This document shows, one piece after another, positions 44,268 through 52,579 of a stretch of DNA of 64,000 bases. The stretch comes from Dehalococcoidales bacterium (GTDB taxonomy: Bacteria; Chloroflexota; Dehalococcoidia; Dehalococcoidales; Fen-1064), in NCBI GenBank assembly GCA_020342155.1, contig CP070842.1, forward strand, positions 456,623 to 520,622. The letters are read 5' to 3'. Each line of letters starts with the position of its first letter. Positions within the stretch are counted from its first letter, which is position 1. Made by a program: the position numbers and the translations under genes. Under the pieces are notes generated by a model, which was not told the DNA's origin, did not search any database, and worked only from the letters and a program-made list of their open reading frames with translations.

Positions 44268-44576
44268 TTATGTCTTCAGTACCGTCGAAAGAAGGCTCTG
44301 GTATTGTTTCAGAGCTTCCTGGTTCACGAAGTAGTGAACGTTGTGACCGCGTCTTTCTCCCTTAATCAGACCGACACCTTTTAGGACGCGCAGGTGCTGG
44401 GAAACGGCCGACTGAGTCACCCCCAGAAGAGATGCGAGAGCATTGACGCAAAGGGCATCAGGCGTACGCTGTTGACAAAGGAGTTTGAACAGCTTGAGAC
44501 GGGTAGGGTCAGAAAGGGCGGCGAAAAAAGCCGCCTGTTCTTCGGTATTATCCGGGGTTATCCGTGTTGTCGTCAT
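44268..44576 (-). CDS. ArsR/SmtB-family metal-type regulator
   Basis: The 102-residue winged-helix repressor has FFAALSDPTRLKLFKLL, the recognition helix region LLGVTQSAVSQHLRVLK and the wing ERRGHNVHYFV. A cysteine lies in the alpha-3 region (DALCVNALA), where ArsR/CadC proteins bind metal, but the paired cysteine is missing, so the ligand is unclear. It has a near-consensus promoter (44638–44611) and no obvious Shine-Dalgarno. It probably controls the His-rich protein gene downstream. Confidence 0.85.
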   Translation of the reverse strand: MTTTRITPDNTEEQAAFFAALSDPTRLKLFKLLCQQRTPDALCVNALASLLGVTQSAVSQHLRVLKGVGLIKGERRGHNVHYFVNQEALKQYQSLLSTVLKT

Positions 44577-44610
44577 TATTGTTTTAGCCTGCGCTAATAC
44601 GTTTAATTGG

Positions 44611-44638
44611 ATTATAACTCATCGTGCGTATTTGTCAA
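44611..44638 (-). promoter_or_regulatory. Consensus promoter of the arsR-type gene
   Basis: Minus strand: TTGACA (44638–44633), 16-bp spacer, TATAAT (44616–44611), both perfect matches. Hexanucleotides AATACG and CGTATT flank the -10 region as a spaced inverted repeat that could be an operator. Confidence 0.8.
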
Positions 44639-44777
44639 GCACAAATGAGCGTTGGGTCGTCTGTCATGTCCAGTTGTGCCTGTGGAGGGATTAGTCCCTG
44701 GCATCCCTTCTATACATTTCAGAAAGAGTTGTTTCAATTCAGCGAAACGAAAGTCAGCCGCTGCCAAGGTACAGCCC

Positions 44778-45590
44778 CTATTTCTTCCCAAACTTAAACA
44801 AGACACTTTTATTGGTTATTCTAATTTCGCCGATTTTTTTAATAACTGATTCTAAATAACTACTGAAATCAATATAATTACTAACTAATACATTTAGTTG
44901 TTCCATTGAATAACATGATGCCAGATATAATATTAACGGCTCGGTTTTCTTGATAACAATGTCATTCTGATAGATGTCACTGTTTGCAACCCTAAAATAA
45001 TCGGATAGAATATTTTCACCATTTTCCAGGTTGAAGTTCTGGATAGTCTGGGTATTATCAAATAGTAGACTATTATTAAACTCACTGACAATATCAATAA
45101 GCTCGTAAAGATTCCTGGTACTTAACGTGGAAGCGTAGGCAAATCCATTACCTGTCAATAAACTGTCTATTTCAGAAAATACCTTTTGCTTGCTTTCTAT
45201 GTGGTATAACATGTGATTGGCAATAATCATCTGAAAGCTGTTATCTTTGAGTGGGACCTGACAGGCGTCGATAACCTCGAACTCGAACTGGTGATGGTGT
45301 CTTCCTAATGCTTCTCGCGCAGCATCAACCATGCCCTGGGAATTATCTGATAAGATAATGCGTGCATTTTCAGGTACTCTGTGAATATTCTTTTTCCATA
45401 AAATACCGTTGCCACATCCGAGTTCCAGGACTCTTGCCACGTTGTCAAAATCCAGATTATCAAATACCCATTCATGCCAGTTATTCTTGCGTTCGCAGAA
45501 ATCATAGATCTGTATGCGGGCATTCAATCTATTTTCATTTGAATATTGGTTAGTAGAAAATTGTCTGATTCTTTCCAGCGTCGAATCCAT
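44778..45590 (-). CDS. SAM-dependent methyltransferase
   Basis: The 270-residue class I methyltransferase has motif I VLELGCGNGILW near residue 55, an acidic motif II (IILSDNSQGM), and IIANHMLYHI. The acceptor is unknown. The coding sequence is clearly AT-richer than its neighbours and uses A/T-ending codons, which suggests horizontal acquisition. The ATG lacks a good Shine-Dalgarno. It stands alone between the arsR pair and the dapA terminator. Confidence 0.82.
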   Translation of the reverse strand: MDSTLERIRQFSTNQYSNENRLNARIQIYDFCERKNNWHEWVFDNLDFDNVARVLELGCGNGILWKKNIHRVPENARIILSDNSQGMVDAAREALGRHHHQFEFEVIDACQVPLKDNSFQMIIANHMLYHIESKQKVFSEIDSLLTGNGFAYASTLSTRNLYELIDIVSEFNNSLLFDNTQTIQNFNLENGENILSDYFRVANSDIYQNDIVIKKTEPLILYLASCYSMEQLNVLVSNYIDFSSYLESVIKKIGEIRITNKSVLFKFGKK

Positions 45591-45677
45591 AGTGTACTTT
45601 CTCGGCTATGCGTCTTTAGCTTGTATGGGAACCTATCTGTGCTTATTAGCGTAAAGAGAAGGGAATTGTGTAAGAAG

Positions 45678-45700
45678 AAGAGGGGCCTCAGGCCCCTCTT
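45678..45700 (-). terminator. Intrinsic terminator of the rpsO–dapA operon
   Basis: A perfect 10-bp stem AAGAGGGGCC/GGCCCCTCTT with a 3-base loop lies 12 bases after dapA. On the minus strand it is followed by CTTCTTAC, moderately T-rich. Confidence 0.8.
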
Positions 45701-45711
45701 GGTTCACTCTG

Positions 45712-46602
45712 CTACACCTTGAGGTCAATTTCGTAGTTCTTTAGCGTATCTCTGATTGTACTTGCCGATTTCTCATCCGCTTCGGTGAGTGGCAGGCGTG
45801 GTTTGCCCACCCTGAAGCCGATGTGGTTGAGGGCGTACTTCACCGGGGCTGGGCTGGGTGCGCAAAACATCGCGTTCACCAGCGGGACAAGGTTGCGGTG
45901 AATGGCCGCTGCCTCGGCAGTCTTACTGCTGAGCAACAGGTCCATCATCTGTTTATATTGTTTCCCGACGAGATGGGTGGTGACGGCGATAACGCCGTAG
46001 CCTCCCAGCGTCATGATGGAGAAGGTATCGTTATCGTTACCGCTCCAGATGAAGAAGCCTTCCCTGGTCTGGCTGATAGTCTTGGCTACGTGTTCCATAT
46101 TGCCACTGGCCTCTTTCACCCCGATGATATTCTCTATCTGGCTCAGCCTGGCCATGGTCTCCGGCTCCATGTTGATGACCACGCGTGAAGGGATATTATA
46201 CATAATGATGGGTAGACTGGTGCTCTCGGCGATGGCCTTGAAGTGCTGGTAGATGCCTTCCTGATTAGGCTTGTTATAGTAAGGAACGACCGAAAGACAG
46301 GCATCAACCCCGATTTTCTCCGCCCCCTCGGTTGCTTCTACCGCCTCGGCGGTACTGTTGCTGCCGGTGTAGGCAACAATGTCTCCCCGGTCACCGACGA
46401 CCGATTTCACTTCTTCAAAAAGGCGTAGCTCTTCCTCCCAGGTCAGCGTCGGCGCTTCCCCGGTAGTAGCGGCTACCACCAGGCCGTCGCTACCCGAGTC
46501 GAGCAGGGCCGATGCCAGCTTCTTCGCCTGTTCGTAGTCAACCTCTCCCTTCTCGTCGAAGGGGGTTACCATGGCTGTCAGTAATCGTCCCGGCACTTTC
46601 AT
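45712..46602 (-). CDS. dapA: 4-hydroxy-tetrahydrodipicolinate synthase
   Basis: The 296-residue Schiff-base aldolase condenses pyruvate with aspartate semialdehyde. TTGEAPTLTWEE, YYNKP and IGVKEASGN with the catalytic lysine are intact. GGAGG precedes the ATG. It lies 4 bases after asd, whose product is its substrate. Confidence 0.94.
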   Translation of the reverse strand: MKVPGRLLTAMVTPFDEKGEVDYEQAKKLASALLDSGSDGLVVAATTGEAPTLTWEEELRLFEEVKSVVGDRGDIVAYTGSNSTAEAVEATEGAEKIGVDACLSVVPYYNKPNQEGIYQHFKAIAESTSLPIIMYNIPSRVVINMEPETMARLSQIENIIGVKEASGNMEHVAKTISQTREGFFIWSGNDNDTFSIMTLGGYGVIAVTTHLVGKQYKQMMDLLLSSKTAEAAAIHRNLVPLVNAMFCAPSPAPVKYALNHIGFRVGKPRLPLTEADEKSASTIRDTLKNYEIDLKV

Positions 46603-46606
46603 TTCC

Positions 46607-47635
46607 TTAACCTCCAGAGGACAGGCAACCTTGCTTTATGACCTCTTCGGCAATCTGCACCGCGTTCAGAGCAGCGCCCTTACGCAAATTATCGGCCACT
46701 ACCCACATCGCCAGACCATTAGCATGGGAGGCATCCTGCCGGATGCGTCCGACGAAAACATCATCTGTTCTCGCAGACTGCCAGGCTGTCGGGTAGAGAC
46801 TGACCGAGTTATCATCCAGCACCTTGACCCCTGGAGCCCGGGCGAGAATCTGCCGGGCCTCGTCAGGCGTCATCGGGTGGGAGAACTCCACATGCACCGC
46901 TTCGCTATGGCCAATGAACACCGGCACCCGCACACAGGTGGCTGAGACAGCGATAGTGTCGGCGTGCATTATTTTCCTAGTCTCCTCCAACATCTTCCAC
47001 TCTTCTTTGGTGTAGTCATTGTCAAGAAAGACGTCTATCTCCGGTAGTACGTTGAAGGCTATCTGGTGGGGGAAGACGTGAGGTACGGTCGGCTCGCCCC
47101 CCAGTACCTGTCTGGCCTGTGTCGTCAGCTCCTCCAATGCCGCGGCACCGCCCACGCCGGACACTGACTGGTAGGTATCGACGATGATACGCTTGATAGG
47201 ATTGACCTTGTGGAGCGGGTACAGGGCTACCACCATCTGAATCGTTGAGCAATTAGGATTGGCAATAATGCCCTTGTGCCATTTACAGTCCTCCGGGTTG
47301 ATTTCGGGCACCACCAGAGGCACAGCTTTCTCCATTCTCCAGGCAGAACTGTTATCGATAACCACGGCCCCCGCCTTCGCCGCTATCGGGGCGAAGTGGC
47401 GGCTGGTATCACCTCCTGCTGAGAAGAGGGCGATGTCAATACCCTCGAAGGACTCGGGAACGGTCTCCTCGACCTCTATTTCCTGGTGGCGGACAAAAAG
47501 CTTCCTGCCAGCGGAACGGTCCGATGCCAGCAGCTTTACCGATAACATCGGGAAGTCACGCTGTTCCAGTACATTGATAAACTCTTGTCCAACAAGTCCG
47601 GTGGCGCCAACAATGGCCACCCGGTATTCACTCAT
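46607..47635 (-). CDS. asd: Aspartate-semialdehyde dehydrogenase
   Basis: The 342-residue enzyme has the NADP site GATGLVGQEF, the catalytic cysteine in NPNCSTIQ, the phosphate-binding SVSGVGGAA, and the histidine of VFIGHSEAVH. It reduces aspartyl phosphate for lysine, threonine and methionine synthesis. AGGAGA precedes the ATG. It lies between dapB and dapA in one transcript. Confidence 0.94.
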   Translation of the reverse strand: MSEYRVAIVGATGLVGQEFINVLEQRDFPMLSVKLLASDRSAGRKLFVRHQEIEVEETVPESFEGIDIALFSAGGDTSRHFAPIAAKAGAVVIDNSSAWRMEKAVPLVVPEINPEDCKWHKGIIANPNCSTIQMVVALYPLHKVNPIKRIIVDTYQSVSGVGGAAALEELTTQARQVLGGEPTVPHVFPHQIAFNVLPEIDVFLDNDYTKEEWKMLEETRKIMHADTIAVSATCVRVPVFIGHSEAVHVEFSHPMTPDEARQILARAPGVKVLDDNSVSLYPTAWQSARTDDVFVGRIRQDASHANGLAMWVVADNLRKGAALNAVQIAEEVIKQGCLSSGG

Positions 47636-47643
47636 GGTGTCTC

Positions 47644-48435
47644 CTATAGGTCTAGTAGAGCAGGTAAGTCGCGTGTCAGTCCCTTTCGTTTCACTACCTC
47701 TTTTACTGCCAGGATAATACCCGGCATGAAAGCCTCGCGGCTAATCTGGTCGTGCCTTATCCTCAGTGTCTGCCCGGCTGCTCCGAAGATTACCTCCTGG
47801 TGTGCCATCAGACCGGGCAATCGTACACTGTGGATGGCGATACCATCGGTGGTCTCGCCCCGGCTCTCGGCCTCGTTATTTGATGCCGGCGGCTGCAAGA
47901 ACGCTTTTCCCCGCGCTTCAGCCATCTCCTTGGCAGTTAACCGAGATGTCCCCGATGGAGCGTCTGCTTTTTTATCATGATGGAGCTCGATAATCTCAGC
48001 GTAGTCAAGGTATGGGGCGGCCATCTTGGCCAGGTGCATCATCAGCACCGCTCCCAGGGCGAAGTTGGGTGCCACTACGGCACCGACCCCACTAGCCTGC
48101 ACCAGCCGGTCGATTTCATCGAGGTCCTCGGGGCTGAATCCAGTAGCACCGATTACTAGATTAACGCCCTTCTCGGTGGCAAGACGTGCTGCCGACATGG
48201 CGGCTGCGGCGGTACTGAAATCTACCAGGACATCGGGCTGCGTCTCGGTCAGAATCTGGTTCAGGTCGGTGGAGAGGGGTATGCTTTTCGAGCCACCGGG
48301 CAGCACCAGTGAGTCTGTTGTTACGGCTAACTCCGTAGCCCCAACAATCTCTGTTTCTGGTTCCTGGCAGAGGGCACTAACTACCTCTTTCCCCATTCTG
48401 CCCAGCGCCCCCTGGACAACTACTCGTATCTTCAT
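47644..48435 (-). CDS. dapB: 4-hydroxy-tetrahydrodipicolinate reductase
   Basis: A 263-residue enzyme with the Rossmann motif VQGALGRMGKEV, GTTG-like IGATGFS, and the catalytic ELHHDKKADAPSGT. The ATG at 48435 is preceded by AGGAG; the frame runs 56 codons further upstream through the end of pnp, which is not supported. It follows pnp by 16 bases. Confidence 0.94.
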   Translation of the reverse strand: MKIRVVVQGALGRMGKEVVSALCQEPETEIVGATELAVTTDSLVLPGGSKSIPLSTDLNQILTETQPDVLVDFSTAAAAMSAARLATEKGVNLVIGATGFSPEDLDEIDRLVQASGVGAVVAPNFALGAVLMMHLAKMAAPYLDYAEIIELHHDKKADAPSGTSRLTAKEMAEARGKAFLQPPASNNEAESRGETTDGIAIHSVRLPGLMAHQEVIFGAAGQTLRIRHDQISREAFMPGIILAVKEVVKRKGLTRDLPALLDL

Positions 48436-48451
48436 GGGCGGACTCCTGTGT

Positions 48452-50668
48452 CTAACGCTGCCAGCGGTCCTTGGCCACTTGGTGGCGCTTAGGGGGGCGA
48501 TTGTCTCGATTGCGGGGTGGGTAATTTCGAGAAGGTGATGGTCCGTGACCGCCTTCGGTCGTATGCGACGCTTTTTCAAAGACGGCCTTTCGTGACAGTC
48601 CAATTTTGCCGTCTTCGTTCTTGATTACCTTTACCGTGATTTCGTCACCGACCTTGACTTCGTCTTCGATGTTGGGTACCCGATAGTTGGCCAGTTCACT
48701 GATGTGGACCATGCCTTCTTTACCGGGTAGAATCTCGACAAAGGCGCCGAAGCTAAGCAGGCGGGTCACTTTTCCGGTGTAGATACTGCCGACCTCCACT
48801 TCCTTGGTCAGGTTTTCAATTATCTCTATGGCGCGGTTGGCAGCCGCCTCATCCGTGGCGCCGATGATGACGAGGCCGCTGTCGTCGATATCGACCGTTG
48901 TCTTGGTCTCATCAATGATTGACCGGATTGTCTTACCGCCCGGGCCGATGACAGTACCGATCTTGTCGGTGCTGACTTGTATCTTGTACATGCGCGGTGC
49001 GTAACGGCTGACCTCAGTTCGGCTGGTGCTTATCGTCTTCTGCATGGTATCGAGGATGAAGAGGCGGGCAGGTCGAGCCTGATTCAGTGTCGATTTAACG
49101 ATATCCAGACTGATACCGTGTAGTTTCGTGTCCATCTGCAACGCGGTGATACCCTCGGTTGTCCCGGCTACCTTGAAGTCCATATCACCGTAGGCATCCT
49201 CGATCCCTTCGAGGTCGGTCAGGACAACGTAACGGCCGTCCTTATTGGTGACTAGTCCCATGGCTATCCCGGCAACCGCTCTGGTGACCGGTATTCCGGT
49301 ATCCATCAGTGACATACTACTGGCGCACACACTGGCCATGGAGGTGCTGCCGTTGGAGCTGAGGACCTCCGAAACGAGACGGATTGTGTAGGGAAAGTCT
49401 TCGTCTCTGGGTAGGACCGGCAGCAGGGCTCGCTCGGCTAGGGCACCGTGACCGATTTCGCGGCGGCCCGGACCGCCAACCCGTTTCACTTCACCGGTAG
49501 AAAACGGCGGGAAATTATAATGGTGGATAAAACGCTTTGAATCCTCAATCCCCAGACCATCAAGCATCTGTTCTTTCTTGACAGACCCCAGCGTGGCAAT
49601 CGTTAGTACCTGAGTAAGACCGCGACTGAACAGGGCGGAACCGTGGGTACGTGGCAGGAGTCCGGCTTCGCAGTGCAGGGGGCGTACCTCATCCAGGCCC
49701 CGTCCGCCGGGGCGCTGTTCTCGGTCTAGTATATTACTCCTAATGCCAGCCTTCATTACCTCTTCAAAGGCGGCCAGTAGCTCTTCTAGGGGGAACTGTT
49801 CCCCGAACTGGTCGACAATCTCTGCCTTGAGTTCAGAGAGCGCCTGCTCCCGATGCGGTTTCTCTGGCTGGTACAGGGCTTGGTCAAGCCTGGTATCCAG
49901 GACTGGCAAGATGGCGGCGGTAACCTCGGGGCTGACCTTAATGCCAGCCGGGACCTCCTCCTTGGGCTTGCCGCAGGTCTGCTGGAGCTCTTCCTGAATT
50001 CGAATAATAGCCTGGTTGGCCTCGTGACCGAATTCTACCGCTCGGAGCACGATTTCCTCGGAAATCTCGCTGGCTCCGGCTTCTACCATGACGACGGCGT
50101 CTTTGGTACTGGCGACGATAAGGTCGAGCTTGGAACCTTCCAGTTCGATTAGGGTCGGGTTCAATACCAGTTCATTGTTGATATAGCCAACGTGAACGGC
50201 ACCAACCGGGCCGGCGAACGGAACCTCGGACATCGACATGACGGCGGAGCTGCCGATAAGGGCCAGTATATCGGGCTCGTTTTCCTGGTCAGCCGAAAGG
50301 ACAGTAATAATAAGCTGGATATCCCGTCGCCATTTTTTGGGTAGGAGAGGGCGTAGTGGTCGGTCGGTAAGTCGGCTGGTCAGGGTTGCTTCCTGACTGG
50401 GGCGGCCCTCTCGCCGGATAAAGCCGCCGGGAATCTTGCCGGCGGCATAGAGTCTCTCCTCATAATCAATGGTTAGTGGCAGGAAGTCGACGCCTTCCCT
50501 AGGCTGGTCGGCAACGCAGCCGGTGACCAGAACAACGGTCTCACCATAGGTGACGGTTACTGCTCCATCTGCCTGGGTAGCCAGCTTCCCGGTTTCGATT
50601 ACTAGTTTTCTACCACCAACCTCACACTCAAATATTTGGGTTGCTAACAAAAGTTCATGCCTCCTCAT
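48452..50668 (-). CDS. pnp: Polynucleotide phosphorylase
   Basis: A ~738-residue trimeric 3'-5' exoribonuclease with two RNase PH domains, a KH domain (IGTVIGPGGKTIRSI) and an S1 domain (IYTGKVTRLLSFGAFVEILPGKEG), then a basic tail. Two starts are plausible: ATG at 50668, or TTG at 50650, which has an ideal AGGAGG 9 bases upstream and matches where the family usually begins. It follows rpsO by 7 bases, as in many bacteria, and continues into dapB. Confidence 0.94.
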   Translation of the reverse strand: MRRHELLLATQIFECEVGGRKLVIETGKLATQADGAVTVTYGETVVLVTGCVADQPREGVDFLPLTIDYEERLYAAGKIPGGFIRREGRPSQEATLTSRLTDRPLRPLLPKKWRRDIQLIITVLSADQENEPDILALIGSSAVMSMSEVPFAGPVGAVHVGYINNELVLNPTLIELEGSKLDLIVASTKDAVVMVEAGASEISEEIVLRAVEFGHEANQAIIRIQEELQQTCGKPKEEVPAGIKVSPEVTAAILPVLDTRLDQALYQPEKPHREQALSELKAEIVDQFGEQFPLEELLAAFEEVMKAGIRSNILDREQRPGGRGLDEVRPLHCEAGLLPRTHGSALFSRGLTQVLTIATLGSVKKEQMLDGLGIEDSKRFIHHYNFPPFSTGEVKRVGGPGRREIGHGALAERALLPVLPRDEDFPYTIRLVSEVLSSNGSTSMASVCASSMSLMDTGIPVTRAVAGIAMGLVTNKDGRYVVLTDLEGIEDAYGDMDFKVAGTTEGITALQMDTKLHGISLDIVKSTLNQARPARLFILDTMQKTISTSRTEVSRYAPRMYKIQVSTDKIGTVIGPGGKTIRSIIDETKTTVDIDDSGLVIIGATDEAAANRAIEIIENLTKEVEVGSIYTGKVTRLLSFGAFVEILPGKEGMVHISELANYRVPNIEDEVKVGDEITVKVIKNEDGKIGLSRKAVFEKASHTTEGGHGPSPSRNYPPRNRDNRPPKRHQVAKDRWQR

Positions 50669-50675
50669 GCCGGAC

Positions 50676-50939
50676 CTACTTGCGTAGACCAAGGCTCTTG
50701 ATCAGCTTGTGGTACCGGCCAACATCCTCCTTACTGAGATAGGAGAGAAGTCTTCTTCTCTGTATTACTAATTTGAGCAGACCACGTTGCGTACCGTAGT
50801 CGTGCCGATTGGCCACCATATGCCCCGTCAGCTGGTTTATCCTCTCGGTAAGCAGGGCTACCTGAACCTCGGTTGACCCGGTATCGCCTTCGTGTTGCTC
50901 GTAATCTCTAATAATTTCTTGTTTTTTCGTTTTGTCCAA
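50676..50939 (-). CDS. rpsO: 30S ribosomal protein S15
   Basis: The 87-residue protein has [21 protein letters not shown] and [16 protein letters not shown]. It starts with TTG at 50939, 6 bases after AGGAG. A promoter lies upstream at 50980–51009. S15 genes are commonly autoregulated through their leader RNA; I could not identify the structure here. Confidence 0.94.
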   Translation of the reverse strand: MDKTKKQEIIRDYEQHEGDTGSTEVQVALLTERINQLTGHMVANRHDYGTQRGLLKLVIQRRRLLSYLSKEDVGRYHKLIKSLGLRK

Positions 50940-50979
50940 ACTGTACTCCTGTGGGTTATGTCCTGTTTCAGGTCAATTG

Positions 50980-51009
50980 ATTATAACATAGTGTCGACAT
51001 AACTGTAAA
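50980..51009 (-). promoter_or_regulatory. Promoter of the rpsO–pnp–dapB–asd–dapA operon
   Basis: Minus strand: TTTACA (51009–51004), 18-bp spacer, TATAAT (50985–50980). The leader before rpsO is about 35 bases. Confidence 0.6.
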
Positions 51010-51022
51010 CGGCGTTCCGACC

Positions 51023-51051
51023 TTGACAGCTTACACGATTCCGTGTATTAT
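51023..51051 (+). promoter_or_regulatory. Promoter of the macrodomain gene
   Basis: TTGACA (51023–51028), 17-bp spacer, TATTAT (51046–51051). It is divergent from the rpsO promoter, 13 bases away. Confidence 0.65.
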
Positions 51052-51105
51052 TTCGGTTGGTACTGAAAAGGGAATTCCGAGAAATCTTTGTGTGGAGGGT
51101 GGATA

Positions 51106-51630
51106 CTGGTCAGAATTGAGGTTCGTCAGGGAGATATCACTCAGATTGCGGTTGATGCGGTGGTGAACGCCGCCAATGACCAGCTGTGGATGGGTGGTGG
51201 TGTCGCCGGTGCCCTGAAACGCTCCGGTGGCCGTGAGATAGAGGTGGAGGCAATGTCGAAAGGCCCGATACCGGTGGGAGAAGCGGTCGCTACCACCGCC
51301 GGTAATTTGCCGGCCAGGTATGTTATTCATGCAGCCGTGATGGGACAGGACCTGCGGACCGACGCTGAGAAAATACGGCAGGCGACGAGGAACAGCCTTA
51401 TCCGTGCCGACGAGCTTAGTATCAGAACCATCGCTTTTCCTGCCCTGGGTACCGGGGTGGGTGGTTTTCCTCTCGGTGAGTGCGCTCGTATAATGATTGA
51501 TGAAGTCATGCAGTATTCAGTTGGGGGGAGTGCTCTGGAGAGAGTGGTCTTTGTCCTCTTTGACGAGCCTGCTTTCAGGGCTTTCCGGCACGAACTGGGC
51601 AGCCGGACTGGTCAGCCGGAGACATTGTAA
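51106..51630 (+). CDS. Macrodomain protein (ADP-ribose/O-acetyl-ADP-ribose hydrolase-like)
   Basis: The ~174-residue macrodomain has QGDITQIAVDAVVNAAND, the GGGVAGAL loop and GTGVGGFPLG, as in YmdB/MacroD-type ADP-ribose binders that cleave O-acetyl-ADP-ribose or ADP-ribosyl groups. The start is odd: GGAGGG (51094–51099) points to a CTG at 51106, exactly where the domain begins; the only standard start further up is TTG at 51088, with no ribosome site. A strong promoter lies 55 bases upstream. Confidence 0.82.
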   Translation: MVRIEVRQGDITQIAVDAVVNAANDQLWMGGGVAGALKRSGGREIEVEAMSKGPIPVGEAVATTAGNLPARYVIHAAVMGQDLRTDAEKIRQATRNSLIRADELSIRTIAFPALGTGVGGFPLGECARIMIDEVMQYSVGGSALERVVFVLFDEPAFRAFRHELGSRTGQPETL

Positions 51631-51762
51631 TCTTGGGTTAGGCCCTGGCGCTTTGGTATGGAGGGATTGGTAGCAAACCGCCAGTAGCTGTCATAGCCGA
51701 GTAAATTGGGCTATACTTATTGGTGATTATCTAACGGGTAACAAATAATACGGAGGTTGGAC

Positions 51763-52521
51763 ATGTCGGTTGATTTTGAAAAAGAAGGTAGGTTTGCCAT
51801 TATCACGATGAACCGTCCCGAGAAGTTGAACGCGATCAACGCCGAGCAGGGTCGGGCGATGAACGAGGCTCTGTTAAGATTCCGTGATGACCCTGAGCTC
51901 TGGGTGGCCATCATCACCGGTGCCGGCGACAGGGCATTTTCCGCCGGGGCTGATATTACGGGTTTTCTTGACAGGCAGCCTGGAGCGAGAGATGACAGGG
52001 CGGAGCGGGTGCGTGGTGACAACATATGGAAACCGTTGATTGCGGCCATACATGGCTACTGTCTCGGTGGGGGTTTGGAGCTTGCCCTGACCTGTGATAT
52101 CAGAATAGCTGCCGACAATTCTCGTCTGGGTCTACCGGAGATAAAGGTGGGTGTGATAGCCGGTGGCGGAGGTGTCAGTAGATTACCCAGGTTTATTCCC
52201 AGGGCTATCGCATCCGAGATGATACTCACGGGCAAACAAATAGATGCCCAGGAGGCATATCGTATCGGTCTGGTGAATGAGGTTGTATCGCGGGACCGGC
52301 TGATGCCGGCTGCGAAACAATGGGCCGAGACTATCTGTGAAGCGGGGCCTTTACAGGTCAGGGCGGCCAAAGAGGGACTTATCAGGGGTTACGACTTAAC
52401 CATAGCGGAGTCCGATCAACTGGTGAGGGACCTGGCGGCTTCTCTCAGGGGCACCGAAGATGCCAGAGAAGGAGCCCGGGCTTTTGTCGAGAAGCGGAAG
52501 CCTGACTGGAAGGGGAAGTAG
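51763..52521 (+). CDS. Enoyl-CoA hydratase/isomerase family protein
   Basis: A 252-residue crotonase-fold enzyme. The oxyanion-hole regions are AFSAGADITGF and HGYCLGGGLELALTCDI; the catalytic glutamates expected for hydratases fall in LGLPEIKVGVIAGGGGV, where one position is E and the other is less clear, so exact chemistry is open. GGAGG precedes the ATG at 51763. It lies 59 bases before a DUF2851 gene on the same strand. Confidence 0.85.
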   Translation: MSVDFEKEGRFAIITMNRPEKLNAINAEQGRAMNEALLRFRDDPELWVAIITGAGDRAFSAGADITGFLDRQPGARDDRAERVRGDNIWKPLIAAIHGYCLGGGLELALTCDIRIAADNSRLGLPEIKVGVIAGGGGVSRLPRFIPRAIASEMILTGKQIDAQEAYRIGLVNEVVSRDRLMPAAKQWAETICEAGPLQVRAAKEGLIRGYDLTIAESDQLVRDLAASLRGTEDAREGARAFVEKRKPDWKGK

Positions 52522-52579
52522 CTTCGTCGCACGGAATATGGGTGGTTGCTGGGGAGAGATTGGCCGGGGAGCGAGGATA

